Shown piece by piece: positions 39,705 to 48,928 of a stretch of DNA of 51,887 nucleotides (the first letter of the stretch is position 1; each line of letters starts with the position of its first letter). The notes beneath the pieces are model-generated. The model ran no database searches. It was not told where the DNA came from and saw only the letters and a program-made list of their open reading frames with translations. Position numbers and translations under genes: made by a program. This stretch comes from Bacteroidota bacterium (GTDB taxonomy: Bacteria > Bacteroidota > Bacteroidia > Bacteroidales > JAAAOM01): positions 1 to 51,887 of the forward strand of contig JAAAOM010000042.1 of NCBI GenBank assembly GCA_009908855.1, given 5' to 3'.

Positions 39705-41033
39705 CTAATGTATAATTTTAAATGTATTCTCCCAACGAATTTTTTTTCCTCGCTGATCCTTATCAATGGAAAGCCATACAAAAAAGGCCTTTCCTATAAT
39801 ATGATTCTGCGGCACAAATCCCCAATATCTGGAATCAGTTGAGTTATGCCGATTATCACCTAACACAAAATAATAATTTTGCTGAAATGTATAATTTTCA
39901 GTTAACTGTTGGTTGATGTAGATACTGTCATTAATTACCTGTAATTCATTGCTTTCATAAGCAGTAATAATACGTTGGTACAAAGGCAAATTTTTTGCAT
40001 CAAGATTTATTGATGCGCCCTGTTTAGGTACAATTACGGGGCCAAAATTATCTTCAGTCCATGTATATTCCGAATCATGCGGAAAAATATGATGATTGGA
40101 ATAAGCTATATCCACTTCAACATGTCGTCTGATCCCTTGAATTCGCGGATCATCCTTTATTCTTTCCAACTGATTACCGCTTAAGGTAATCCGGTGCATG
40201 GTAACATTGGGATAGGACGTATTTTCTACATACTCAATTTGATAGTCATTAAAAAAAGCTGAATCAGCCCCCCACTCCAACTTTACAATATAGTCGTAAC
40301 TGATTTTTTCCGGTTCCGTTCTCCTTTTACCATTCACATATACCCGTCCCTGGTGAATTTGTATGGTATCTCCGGCAATCCCGATACACCGTTTAATAAA
40401 ATAATCGCGTTTATCGATGGGACGGTATTTTAATGTGTAGTTGTTTTTAATATTTTCATTGCCATATTGCCTCAATAAGGAATAATAACTTTTATTGGGA
40501 ATTTCGTGTACAATGGTATCTCCTTCGGGAAAATTGAATACCACAATATCGTCTCGTTTTATAACCGACAAGCCTGATAAGCGATTTTCAGGAAGCTGAA
40601 TCCATTTAAGATACGAGGGTGTAGCCTGTGTAAATGGTAAGGTGTTATGTGTAAAAGGAAGCGATAATATTGTTTTTGGCATAACCGGGCCATAATGGAA
40701 TTTGCTTACCAATATATAATCCCCGTTTTGCAGCGTTTTTGACATGGATCGGGAAGGAATGGTATATGCTTCAAAAAAAAATGTTTTCACCAATACGGCC
40801 GCAATAACAGCAATTATCATGGCATCAATCCAATCATACAAGTCTTTTTGCTTTTGGGTAGGATTTTTCTTTTCCCAGAATTTCCAGGGTACATATTTGG
40901 TTATAAAAAAATCGACCAGCAATATATATCCAATAAACAGCCAGTAATTCTCTAACCACATTACAAAAAAGCTGTATATGAGCGTTGCAATTAGTAGTTT
41001 TAAATACTGCTTGTTTAAGATTCCTTTTAACAT
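39705..41033 (-). CDS. lepB: Signal peptidase I (second copy)
   Basis: A paralogue of 442 residues of the neighbouring signal peptidase with the same domain order. TIPSRSMSKTLQNGDYIL contains Ser96, DYFIKRCIGIAGDTIQI contains Lys214, and GDNRHNSTDSRYWGFVP closes the protease fold. All catalytic residues are kept, so both copies should be active. The insertion between the boxes has diverged from the other copy, which may mean different substrate preference. It is eight bases downstream of dapB, and the order dapB-lepB-lepB is common in Bacteroidota. Confidence 0.93.
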   Translation of the reverse strand: MLKGILNKQYLKLLIATLIYSFFVMWLENYWLFIGYILLVDFFITKYVPWKFWEKKNPTQKQKDLYDWIDAMIIAVIAAVLVKTFFFEAYTIPSRSMSKTLQNGDYILVSKFHYGPVMPKTILSLPFTHNTLPFTQATPSYLKWIQLPENRLSGLSVIKRDDIVVFNFPEGDTIVHEIPNKSYYSLLRQYGNENIKNNYTLKYRPIDKRDYFIKRCIGIAGDTIQIHQGRVYVNGKRRTEPEKISYDYIVKLEWGADSAFFNDYQIEYVENTSYPNVTMHRITLSGNQLERIKDDPRIQGIRRHVEVDIAYSNHHIFPHDSEYTWTEDNFGPVIVPKQGASINLDAKNLPLYQRIITAYESNELQVINDSIYINQQLTENYTFQQNYYFVLGDNRHNSTDSRYWGFVPQNHIIGKAFFVWLSIDKDQRGKKIRWENTFKIIH

Positions 41034-41041
41034 TCGTTTCT

Positions 41042-41755
41042 TTAAAAACCAAGTAAATCTTTCATGCCAAAAGCACCTATTTTATCATGGATAAATTCAG
41101 CCGCCAATACTGCGCCCAGTGCAAACCCCTTGCGATTTTTGGCTTCGTGCGAGATGGTTATCTTGTCAATATCCGACTCATATTTTACGTTATGGATACC
41201 AAAAACGTTTTCTATTCTATGCGCTTTTATGCAAACCACCTGTTCATCGCTATTGTCCAGCTGCCATTTGCTTTTACGTTCAAGTTTTTTAATTAACCCA
41301 TTGGCAAGAGATATGGCTGTGCCACTGGGAGCATCCAGTTTTTGGGTATGATGTGTTTCTTCAATATTCACTTCAAATTCAGGATGGCTATTCATAATCT
41401 CCGCCAGTTTTTCATTCAGATAAAACAATACATTCACGCCAAAGCTATAGTTAGAAGCGTAAAAAAATGTTTTATTCTCTTTATTACATCGTTCAGCAAT
41501 TTTATCATACTTATCGAGCCAGCCTGTTGTACCGCATACAATGGGCAGGTCGGCATCGAAACAACTATTTATATTGTTGTATGCTGCTTTGGGAATCGAA
41601 AAATCGATCGCTGCATCTGCTTTTATAAGATTCTCCCTGGTTACATCCTGAGGATTCGTTTCGTCAATTTTTAAAACTACTTCATGATTTCTTGAAAGGG
41701 CTGTTTTTTCAATTTCCTTACCCATTTTGCCGTATCCAAGCAGTGCAATTCTCAT
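41042..41755 (-). CDS. dapB: 4-hydroxy-tetrahydrodipicolinate reductase
   Basis: An enzyme of 237 residues of the diaminopimelate/lysine pathway. LLGYGKMGKEIE is the NAD(P)H-binding loop, DAAIDFSIP and CGTTGWLD follow, and EETHHTQKLDAPSGTA is the catalytic and substrate-binding signature. It is the promoter-proximal gene of the dapB-lepB-lepB operon, with a -7 box about 30 bases upstream. Confidence 0.95.
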   Translation of the reverse strand: MRIALLGYGKMGKEIEKTALSRNHEVVLKIDETNPQDVTRENLIKADAAIDFSIPKAAYNNINSCFDADLPIVCGTTGWLDKYDKIAERCNKENKTFFYASNYSFGVNVLFYLNEKLAEIMNSHPEFEVNIEETHHTQKLDAPSGTAISLANGLIKKLERKSKWQLDNSDEQVVCIKAHRIENVFGIHNVKYESDIDKITISHEAKNRKGFALGAVLAAEFIHDKIGAFGMKDLLGF

Positions 41756-41784
41756 TTTGAAATGTCTTTATTTAAAATTGTGGA

Positions 41785-41792
41785 CAAATATA
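41785..41792 (-). promoter_or_regulatory. -7 promoter element of dapB
   Basis: On the minus strand TATATTTG fits the TAnnTTTG consensus, 29 bases upstream of the dapB ATG. The -33 partner is not obvious. Confidence 0.5.
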
Positions 41793-41836
41793 ATCTGAAA
41801 TATAAAATACCGGAAATTTTAATGATTTAACCAACT

Positions 41837-41870
41837 AAAAACGGAGTCCATAAACATGAACTCCGTTTTT
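41837..41870 (-). terminator. Rho-independent terminator after rplT
   Basis: AAAAACGGAGT and ACTCCGTTTTT form a perfect 11-bp stem around a 12-base loop. On the minus strand the right arm ends in a T-run. It lies 21 bases past the rplT stop and closes the infC-rpmI-rplT transcript. Confidence 0.85.
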
Positions 41871-41891
41871 ACATTGATAAATATTTTATGG

Positions 41892-42239
41892 TTATTTTTT
41901 CACCGCTTTCACCACGGCTTCAAAAGCCCTGGGATTATTCATGGCCAAATCGGCCAGTGTTTTACGGTTCAACGTTATTCCTTTTTTATTAATTAAACCC
42001 ATAAATTGGGAATAAGACATTCCGTGCTCTCTCACGCCGGCGTTTATGCGCTGAATCCATAGTCCACGGAAATTTCTTTTTTTGGTTTTTCGGTCGCGGT
42101 ATTGGTATTGCAACCCTTTTTCGTAGGCATTTTTAGCAACGGTCCATACATTTTTACGTCTGCCAAAATAACCCCTGGTTTCTTTAAGAATTTTTTTTCT
42201 GCGCTGCCTTGCTGCAACAACATTTACTGAACGTGGCAT
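41892..42239 (-). CDS. rplT: 50S ribosomal protein L20
   Basis: A protein of 115 residues with the L20 N-terminus [20 protein letters not shown], the [20 protein letters not shown] block and the C-terminal [18 protein letters not shown]. It binds 23S rRNA early in large-subunit assembly and in other bacteria represses its own operon. It follows rpmI by 87 bases, long enough for a leader structure. Confidence 0.97.
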   Translation of the reverse strand: MPRSVNVVAARQRRKKILKETRGYFGRRKNVWTVAKNAYEKGLQYQYRDRKTKKRNFRGLWIQRINAGVREHGMSYSQFMGLINKKGITLNRKTLADLAMNNPRAFEAVVKAVKK

Positions 42240-42326
42240 AATTTTAACTTATTACGAATGGTTAGCGTCTATCGCATATGACAGATCTTTCGGCTAATTC
42301 ACTCTGATTAAACTTTGTTTATTTGC

Positions 42327-42524
42327 TTACTTGATTGCCAATAAAAGCTTGGCATTTTTCTCATCTGCCTTGTGCACCTGACCAAAATAGGTAAGATTAC
42401 GCTTACGTTTTGTTGATTTTTTGGTCAGAATATGGCTTTTATAAGCATGCTTCCGTTTGATTTTTCCGGTACCGGTAAGCGAAAAACGCTTTTTGGCACT
42501 GGGATTTGTCTTCATCTTTGGCAT
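42327..42524 (-). CDS. rpmI: 50S ribosomal protein L35
   Basis: A basic protein of 65 residues, [20 protein letters not shown] followed by [20 protein letters not shown], which is diagnostic of L35. It lies between infC and rplT in the conserved order. Confidence 0.97.
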   Translation of the reverse strand: MPKMKTNPSAKKRFSLTGTGKIKRKHAYKSHILTKKSTKRKRNLTYFGQVHKADEKNAKLLLAIK

Positions 42525-42547
42525 TTCTACTATCTTTATATCTGTTA

Positions 42548-43129
42548 TTATTCTTTCTTTTTTCCTTTTCCTGTGCTATTTGGTGTAAGAATCATGGTCA
42601 TGCGTTTACCTTCCAGTTTCGGCATTTGTTCAACTTTACCAAGCTCTTCAAGCTCGTTGGCAAATCGCAACAACATAATTTCACCCTGGTCTTTATATAC
42701 AATGGAACGTCCTTTGAAAAAAACGTAGGCTTTTACTTTAGCTCCGTCACTTAAAAATTTCTTCGCATGATTTAACTTAAAGTTAAAATCATGCTCATCT
42801 GTATTGGGACCAAATCGAATTTCCTTAACAACAATTTTTGCCTGTTTAGATTTCAGTTCCTTTTGCTTTTTCTTTTGCTGATATAGGAACTTTTGATAAT
42901 CGGTTATTTTACAAACCGGCGGATCTGCATTGGGCGATATTTCAACCAAATCCAAATCCATATCATCTGCCATTTGTAAGGCCTCTTTGAGGGGAACCAC
43001 TTGTGAACTATCAACATTTTCACCGACTACACGAACCTCTTTGGCCCGGATACGATCGTTGATCCTGTGTTGTGCCTTTTGTTCTCTGGACTGTGGCCCT
43101 CTTCCTCTTGGTGGTCTAGATAAAGCTAT
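42548..43129 (-). CDS. infC: Translation initiation factor IF-3, with AUA start codon
   Basis: A protein of 193 residues if read from ATA at 43127-43129. The N-terminal domain begins [12 protein letters not shown], then [19 protein letters not shown]. The middle has [20 protein letters not shown], and the C-terminal domain has [18 protein letters not shown] and EGKRMTMIL. The first ATG, at 43000, would cut off half of the N-terminal domain, so it is not the start. The frame upstream runs only to a TAA eight codons before the ATA. A GGAGGA Shine-Dalgarno element stands about seven bases before the ATA. Non-AUG starts are known for infC because IF-3 discriminates against them, giving autoregulation. 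The gene starts 30 bases after thrS. Confidence 0.88.
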   Translation of the reverse strand: MALSRPPRGRGPQSREQKAQHRINDRIRAKEVRVVGENVDSSQVVPLKEALQMADDMDLDLVEISPNADPPVCKITDYQKFLYQQKKKQKELKSKQAKIVVKEIRFGPNTDEHDFNFKLNHAKKFLSDGAKVKAYVFFKGRSIVYKDQGEIMLLRFANELEELGKVEQMPKLEGKRMTMILTPNSTGKGKKKE

Positions 43130-43159
43130 AGTAACTCCTCCTTTCTTTTAGTTCCTGAT

Positions 43160-45100
43160 CTAATATAATAAAAGTTTATCAATCTCTTTGTTCAAATACT
43201 GCTCAAATTCCTTAAGTTTCATGGTGCCTTTATCCCCTTCACCCTGCCTGCGCACCGAAACAGATTCTTCATTTTGTTCATTCTCACCAACAATAAGCAA
43301 ATAAGGTATGCGTAGCAACTCATTGTCCCTTATCTTTCTGCCTATTTTCTCATTCCGCCCGTCAATCAGGGTGCGAATATCGCAATTATTTAGATAATTT
43401 AAAACTTTTTGTGCATAATCGTTGTATTTTTCACTGATGGGTAAAACAACCACCTGATCGGGTGTGAGCCATAACGGAAACTTACCACCGGTATGTTCAA
43501 TCAGTACAGCAACAAATCGCTCCATAGAACCAAACGGTGCTCTGTGGATCATAACCGGACGATGCCGATGATCATCGCTGCCAATGTATTCAAGCTCGAA
43601 CCGATCAGGTAAATTATAATCTACCTGGATGGTTCCCAGCTGCCATTTACGTCCAATGGCATCCTTCACCATAAAATCAAGTTTCGGTCCGTAGAAAGCA
43701 GCCTCACCTGTTTCAACAGTGGTATGCAGTCCTTTTTCTTCCGCAGCTTCTATAATGGCAGCTTCGGCCTTTTCCCAGTTCTCATCAGTACCAATATATT
43801 TATCTTTGTTGCCCGGATCACGCAAGGATATTTGTGCGGTATAATCATTAAAATCAAGTACTTTAAAAATGTAGAGTATAATGTCAATAACCTTAATAAA
43901 TTCATCTTTTAACTGATCAGGCCGACAAAAAATATGGGCATCGTCCTGGGTAAACCCCCTAACTCTTGTTAACCCGTGCAGCTCACCACTCTGTTCATAA
44001 CGATATACTGTACCAAATTCAGCCATCCGTATGGGCAGGTCTTTGTAAGAACGTGGTTTGCTGTTGTATATCTCACAATGATGTGGACAATTCATGGGTT
44101 TCAACAGAAATTCCTCCCCTTCGGCTGGTGTATTGATGGGCTGGAATGAATCTTTACCATATTTGGCATAGTGCCCTGATGTTACATACAATTCTTTTTG
44201 TCCGATATGTGGTGTGATTACCTGTTGATATCCATGTTTACGTTGCACCGAGCGTAAAAAATTCTCCAGCCGTTCACGCAAAGCGGCGCCTTTGGGTAAC
44301 CAGATTGGTAACCCCTGTCCCACTCTATTTGAGAACATAAACAGTTCCAGCTCACGTCCTAACTTACGATGATCACGCTCCTTAGCTTGTTCAAGCATTT
44401 CAAGGTATTCATCCAACATCGATTTTTTAGGAAAGGTGATACCATAAACACGGGTCAGTTGCTTGCGGTTTTCATCACCACGCCAATAGGCGCCGGCAAT
44501 ACTGGTTAGCTTAAGCGCTTTTATAAAACCAGTGTTCGGTATATGCGGACCACGGCATAAATCAACAAAATTACCCTGCTGATAGAATGAGATGGTTCCG
44601 TCCTCCAGCTCGTTAATCAATTCCAGCTTGTATTCATCACCCTTATCTGAAAAGTAGTCCAACGCTTCCTGTTTGGATACTTCCTGCCGCTGATAATCAT
44701 TCTTTTGTTTGGCCAGTTCACTCATTTTTGCCTCTATATCAGGCAGGTCGGCATCAGTAAGCACCCTGTCTTCTCCCAGATCAACATCGTAATAAAAACC
44801 ATTGTCAATAGGCGGGCCAATACCAAATTTAACCCCGGGGTATAATGCTTCCAAAGCCTCAGCCATGAGATGGGCTGATGAATGCCAGAAAGCATATTTC
44901 CCTTCCGGATCATCGAATTTATGAAGTTTTATTGTGGCATCGGTATGAATGGGACGTGTAGCATCCAAATTTGTTCCGTTCACCGAAACGGATACAATAT
45001 CGCGGGCCAGACTATTGCTAATGCTTTTGGCAATATCAAGTCCGGTAATTCCGGCTTCGTATTCTCTTACCGATCCATCCGGAAATGTAATTTTTATCAT
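43160..45100 (-). CDS. thrS: Threonyl-tRNA synthetase
   Basis: An enzyme of 646 residues that charges tRNA-Thr. The N-terminal TGS domain is followed by the editing domain ([20 protein letters not shown]), then the class II catalytic core with [10 protein letters not shown] (zinc site), [20 protein letters not shown] and [27 protein letters not shown] is motif-adjacent, and the C-terminal anticodon-binding domain includes [19 protein letters not shown]. It is the first gene of the thrS-infC-rpmI-rplT group. A -7 box lies 74 bases upstream. Confidence 0.97.
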   Translation of the reverse strand: MIKITFPDGSVREYEAGITGLDIAKSISNSLARDIVSVSVNGTNLDATRPIHTDATIKLHKFDDPEGKYAFWHSSAHLMAEALEALYPGVKFGIGPPIDNGFYYDVDLGEDRVLTDADLPDIEAKMSELAKQKNDYQRQEVSKQEALDYFSDKGDEYKLELINELEDGTISFYQQGNFVDLCRGPHIPNTGFIKALKLTSIAGAYWRGDENRKQLTRVYGITFPKKSMLDEYLEMLEQAKERDHRKLGRELELFMFSNRVGQGLPIWLPKGAALRERLENFLRSVQRKHGYQQVITPHIGQKELYVTSGHYAKYGKDSFQPINTPAEGEEFLLKPMNCPHHCEIYNSKPRSYKDLPIRMAEFGTVYRYEQSGELHGLTRVRGFTQDDAHIFCRPDQLKDEFIKVIDIILYIFKVLDFNDYTAQISLRDPGNKDKYIGTDENWEKAEAAIIEAAEEKGLHTTVETGEAAFYGPKLDFMVKDAIGRKWQLGTIQVDYNLPDRFELEYIGSDDHRHRPVMIHRAPFGSMERFVAVLIEHTGGKFPLWLTPDQVVVLPISEKYNDYAQKVLNYLNNCDIRTLIDGRNEKIGRKIRDNELLRIPYLLIVGENEQNEESVSVRRQGEGDKGTMKLKEFEQYLNKEIDKLLLY

Positions 45101-45173
45101 ATTCGGTCTCTGTATTGTTGCTTCAGTTTGCTTTAATAAATTTGTACGGCTGTTGAGCCTGAATAATTTGATG

Positions 45174-45181
45174 CAAAGATA
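45174..45181 (-). promoter_or_regulatory. -7 promoter element of thrS
   Basis: On the minus strand TATCTTTG fits TAnnTTTG. It is about 74 bases upstream of the thrS ATG, leaving a leader of roughly 65 bases. No T-box structure is evident. Confidence 0.5.
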
Positions 45182-45261
45182 AAAATTAACCGAAACCAGC
45201 CATTAGAAAAATTCATTGTTATGACATTACCCAAAAACCATTTTTTTTATCATTTTCAGTC

Positions 45262-45269
45262 TAAATTTG
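45262..45269 (+). promoter_or_regulatory. -7 promoter element of the S9 peptidase gene
   Basis: TAAATTTG fits TAnnTTTG, 24 bases before the ATG at 45294. It also supports that ATG over the one in the longer frame at 45267, which would overlap the box. Confidence 0.5.
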
Positions 45270-45293
45270 CTTATACTAAATAAAACGTTGATT

Positions 45294-47453
45294 ATGAAAG
45301 ATTTTTTAGTCCTGACGTTGCTGTTTATTTCAACCATAACGTATGGTTCAGAAAAATTTACCCTGGAAGATATATTTGATCGATATCTGTTTGCGCCGGA
45401 GCAGGTGCAACAATTCAACTCGTATAAGAACGGTAAACAATACACTGTGCTTGAAAACCAGCGTAAAATTGTGGCCTATGATTTTAAGAACGGGAAGCTA
45501 CAGGATGTTGTATTTTCAATCGATCAGTCCGGTATGAATATCAACAATATCTATGATTATCAGTTTAACGATTCGGAAAACATGTTACTCATTAGCACCA
45601 ATATTGCCAAACAATACAGGTATTCATATTTTGCCAGCTACTATGTGGTAAATCTCAGGAATAATCAAGTTACTGCCTTGAATAAAGAGCCTGTTCAACT
45701 GGCTACCTGGTCGGGCGACGGACAGAAAATTGCTTATGTAAAACAAAACAACCTGTATTACTACGATTTAAAGTCCGACAAGCATATAGAAGTAACAAAC
45801 GATGGTGCACAAAATGTAATCATCAATGGTGCGGCCGATTGGGTTTATGAAGAAGAATTTGCCCTGAAAACCGGATTTAAATGGTCTCCCAACAGTGATC
45901 AAATCGCTTTCTATAAATTTAATGAACAAGGGGTAAATGAATACACCTTAACCTATTATGGCAAATTATATCCTGATTTATATACCTATAAATATCCCAA
46001 GGCCGGTGAGCAAAATGCCATTGTGAACATAATGATATATGACCTGAAAACCGGTGATACCCGTTCAATAGATATAGGCAAAGAAACGGATCAATATATA
46101 CCACGTATCAAATGGACACCCGATGGCGAAAACTTGTGCATTATTCGCCTTAACAGACTGCAAAATCAGGTGGATGTTCTATTGGCCAATCCGAATACCG
46201 GAAGCACAAAACAACTGTATTCGGAACGTAACGATCAATATATTAAAGAAATAAATGATGAATACATAACTTTTTTAGAAAACAAAAACGAATTTATCAT
46301 TCAAAGTGAAGATGACGGCTTTTTACATCTATACCGCTACAATATGGATGGACAATATATAAATCAAATCACGAAAGGTGAATGGGACCTGTTTGATTTT
46401 TATGGTATTCATGAAGAAAAGAATCAAATATTCTATCGCTCAAATGAAGAATCAACCGTGGAACGACATATCTATTCAATCAACCTGGATGGGTCAGACA
46501 AAAAGTTATTGACTAATGGAAATGGTGTGCATCATGCCACTTTTAGCTCCAATTTCAGGTATTTTGTGCATGAATTATCCAGCACCCATGAACCCTTGCG
46601 CGTATCCCTAAAAAACGCTACAGGCGAAGAAATCAGATTACTTGAAGACAACAAGGAATTAAAGAATCTTCTGGACCGGTTGAATTACCAACCAAAGGAA
46701 TTTTTACAGGTTCCCACAGAGAATGACCTGCAATTAAATGGCTATATGATTAAACCTCCCGATTTTGATTCCACCAAACAATATCCCGTTCTAATGTATG
46801 TTTATGGGGGGCCGGAATCACAAGTTGCTACCAATCGTTACTCGTGGTCAAAAGACACCTGGTTTAACCTGTTGTCCGAGCATGGATATATTGTAGCCTG
46901 CTTTGACAATCGTGGTACCGATGGACGTGGTGAAGCCTTCAGAAAATCAACCTATCTGCAATTGGGTAAACTGGAAACCATTGATCAGATTAATGCTGCC
47001 CGGTACATGGGAAATTTATCCTATGTAGATGCTGACCGGATAGGTATTTATGGCTCAAGCTATGGCGGATATTTGTCTTCGTTATGTGTACTTAAAGGAG
47101 CGGATATTTTCAGCATGGCTATTGCCGTAGCGCCTGTAACCAACTGGCGCTTTTACGATACTATCTATACCGAGCGTTTCATGCGCACCCCACAGGAAAA
47201 TGGCGACGGTTATGATAATAACTCACCCATAAATTTTACGCACCTGCTCGAAGACCCATACCTACTGATACATGGAATGGGCGATGACAATGTGCACCTG
47301 CAGAATTCAACCGAATTAACCGAGCAATTGGTTCGAAACGGTAAACAATTTGACCAGTTTTTTTATCCCAATCGAAGTCACAGTATTTCAGGGAATAATG
47401 CACTGCTGCACTTATACCATAAAATGACGGATTTTATTTTGCAAAATCTTTAA
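45294..47453 (+). CDS. Dipeptidyl-peptidase IV-like S9 family peptidase
   Basis: A protein of 719 residues with a signal peptide (MKDFLVLTLLFISTITYG). Residues 20-460 form the DPP-IV-type beta-propeller (WSGDGQKIAYVKQNNLYYYD, EEEFALKTGFKWSPNSDQIA). Residues 480-719 form the alpha/beta hydrolase domain, with catalytic Ser589 in YGSSYGGY, the Asp in HGMGDDNVH and the His in NRSHSI. YTERFMRTPQENGDGY is typical of DPP-IV. It would remove N-terminal Xaa-Pro dipeptides in the periplasm. It is divergent from thrS. The Glu-Glu pair that holds the substrate amino terminus is present (EEE near residue 190). Confidence 0.92.
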   Translation: MKDFLVLTLLFISTITYGSEKFTLEDIFDRYLFAPEQVQQFNSYKNGKQYTVLENQRKIVAYDFKNGKLQDVVFSIDQSGMNINNIYDYQFNDSENMLLISTNIAKQYRYSYFASYYVVNLRNNQVTALNKEPVQLATWSGDGQKIAYVKQNNLYYYDLKSDKHIEVTNDGAQNVIINGAADWVYEEEFALKTGFKWSPNSDQIAFYKFNEQGVNEYTLTYYGKLYPDLYTYKYPKAGEQNAIVNIMIYDLKTGDTRSIDIGKETDQYIPRIKWTPDGENLCIIRLNRLQNQVDVLLANPNTGSTKQLYSERNDQYIKEINDEYITFLENKNEFIIQSEDDGFLHLYRYNMDGQYINQITKGEWDLFDFYGIHEEKNQIFYRSNEESTVERHIYSINLDGSDKKLLTNGNGVHHATFSSNFRYFVHELSSTHEPLRVSLKNATGEEIRLLEDNKELKNLLDRLNYQPKEFLQVPTENDLQLNGYMIKPPDFDSTKQYPVLMYVYGGPESQVATNRYSWSKDTWFNLLSEHGYIVACFDNRGTDGRGEAFRKSTYLQLGKLETIDQINAARYMGNLSYVDADRIGIYGSSYGGYLSSLCVLKGADIFSMAIAVAPVTNWRFYDTIYTERFMRTPQENGDGYDNNSPINFTHLLEDPYLLIHGMGDDNVHLQNSTELTEQLVRNGKQFDQFFYPNRSHSISGNNALLHLYHKMTDFILQNL

Positions 47454-47681
47454 TGCCAAACCGCATTACGGTATTCAGGAATCGTTAAACGACGAAGGAT
47501 AGAGCAGAGCGGAAATTGCGGATTTAAGGAAAACCAAAAAAAATATTCAAATCCCATATTGCAATATCGAAACCTATCAGCGATTATAAATTACTGATTT
47601 AAAATGGGTATTACTTCTGTCTTTTTAAATATTTATAATTTCATTACACGCATCAATCTGTATTACAATTACTTACAAAAT

Positions 47682-47697
47682 TGGCACAGGTTTTGAT
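47682..47697 (+). promoter_or_regulatory. Candidate sigma-54-type promoter
   Basis: TGGCAC-N5-TTGAT fits the -24/-12 layout TGGCAC-N5-TTGCW apart from one base in the -12 element. It lies 36 bases before the lipoprotein start. No bound activator site or rpoN gene is visible in the window. Confidence 0.35.
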
Positions 47698-47731
47698 ATT
47701 CTTTTTCATGAACATTAAAAATCCGGTAATC

Positions 47732-48691
47732 ATGAAAAAAGTATACATACCAATCATCGTTGTTCTTGCCGTTTTATTGGCAGGATGTGAGACCCGTCCG
47801 TATGCCGACTTTTATGCTGATGCGTATGTGGTTGGCGTTAATGATCGGGTAAATTTTACAAATGTTTCGTCCAATGCCGATTATTATGAGTGGGATTTTG
47901 GGGATGGAACCTATTCCAATCGTTACAAAGTGAGCCATTCTTATGCTGAGCCCGGTATCTATCGTGTTGAACTGAGGGCGTATGATAACGATGATATCTC
48001 CATTGCCAATGCCACCATTGAAGTGGTAAACACAATGGAATTTGAAGCCAGCACCACCATCACTGATATTGGTTATAATATTCAATTCACAAACTATTCA
48101 GAAGGAGCTGACTACTACATTTGGGATTTTGGGGATGGCACCACAAGCCAAAGTTATGATGCCGTGCATGCCTATGCATCTTATAATGATTTTGTAGTAA
48201 CCCTTACCGGATATGACAACGGACAGGTAATTGGCCAGGCATCACTTACCGTATCAACATATCCCACTGATTTGGAAATACAGGTACTGGAGTGGTATGA
48301 TGAATATGCCATATTTGATGCCAGTGTTATTTTATACCCATCGTATAAGGACTGGTTAAACCAAACCAATTCAATTGTTGAAGGATTTACAGATGAGGAA
48401 GGGTATGTAACCTTTACCGAAATGAGCCCAAAAAGTTACTACATCGATGCCTGGCACCCTGATCACAATAACTATCAGTTGGCCGATGAAGATATTGCTC
48501 ACATAAAAACTGAACCTTTAATTCCGGGCTATATAAACACTTTTGTTTCCTATGTTGATTATGTTGAGAACAACGGAAAAAATATTCCACGAATAGAATT
48601 AAAACGATCAGAAATAAAAACCAAATCAGGCAAAGTTCGTACAACCAAATCCAAACCTGTACAGGACAAAAAAGAACATAAAAAACGGTAA
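47732..48691 (+). CDS. Lipoprotein with two PKD domains
   Basis: A protein of 319 residues with a lipobox signal (MKKVYIPIIVVLAVLLAGC). Two PKD domains follow, each with the WDFGDGT core: YYEWDFGDGTYSN near residue 50 and YYIWDFGDGTTSQ near residue 135. Residues 200-300 look like a carboxypeptidase-regulatory or transthyretin-like domain (DEEGYVTFTEMSPKSYYIDA). The last 25 residues are strongly basic. PKD domains usually mediate protein or carbohydrate contacts at the surface. No catalytic part is seen. The ATG at 47732 is chosen because the signal peptide starts there, although the frame is open upstream. Confidence 0.8.
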   Translation: MKKVYIPIIVVLAVLLAGCETRPYADFYADAYVVGVNDRVNFTNVSSNADYYEWDFGDGTYSNRYKVSHSYAEPGIYRVELRAYDNDDISIANATIEVVNTMEFEASTTITDIGYNIQFTNYSEGADYYIWDFGDGTTSQSYDAVHAYASYNDFVVTLTGYDNGQVIGQASLTVSTYPTDLEIQVLEWYDEYAIFDASVILYPSYKDWLNQTNSIVEGFTDEEGYVTFTEMSPKSYYIDAWHPDHNNYQLADEDIAHIKTEPLIPGYINTFVSYVDYVENNGKNIPRIELKRSEIKTKSGKVRTTKSKPVQDKKEHKKR

Positions 48692-48737
48692 ATCAAATAG
48701 TTACTTTTATAGTTTATATTTTGGGTTAATAATGTGC

Positions 48738-48769
48738 AAAACCGGCTCCATTTTTGGAACCGGTTTTTT
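48738..48769 (+). terminator. Rho-independent terminator after the PKD lipoprotein
   Basis: AAACCGGCTCC pairs with GGAACCGGTTT (one mismatch) and a run of T follows. The right arm also provides the TTTTGG that serves as -33 box for the next promoter. Confidence 0.75.
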
Positions 48770-48783
48770 ATTTATTATCTTTG
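48753..48783 (+). promoter_or_regulatory. Promoter of tRNA-Leu (and probably aat)
   Basis: A -33 TTTG-type box at 48753-48756 and TATCTTTG at 48776-48783 (TAnnTTTG) are separated by 19 bases, as expected for Bacteroidota. The tRNA begins 27 bases after the -7 box. It overlaps the terminator of the upstream gene. Confidence 0.65.
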
Positions 48784-48810
48784 CGCCGCTTTGAAATTCA
48801 TATCTTTATT

Positions 48811-48898
48811 GCCCAGGTGGCGGAATTGGTAGACGTGCATGGTTGAGGGCCATGTGACCATTTAGGTCGTGCAGGTTCAAGTCCTGTCCTGGGCACCA
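48811..48898 (+). tRNA. tRNA-Leu (anticodon GAG)
   Basis: An 88-base class II tRNA. The acceptor GCCCAGG pairs with CCTGGGC. The D arm is GCGGAATTGGTAGACG. The anticodon stem CATGG/CCATG encloses TTGAGGG with anticodon GAG (48845-48847). The long variable arm GACC-ATTTA-GGTC is typical of leucine tRNAs, and the T arm is CAGG-TTCAAGT-CCTG. The 3' CCA is encoded. Confidence 0.96.
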
Positions 48899-48928
48899 TA
48901 TTCTTTCCTTAATTAAATCCTTCCTTAC

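Noticed and set aside
38289-41033. Tandem signal peptidases as a novel duplication
   Set aside because: Two adjacent lepB genes after dapB are common in Bacteroidota, so this is ordinary.
42548-43000. infC starting at the ATG at 43000
   Set aside because: It would remove the conserved [19 protein letters not shown] segment, which is plainly encoded upstream in the same frame.
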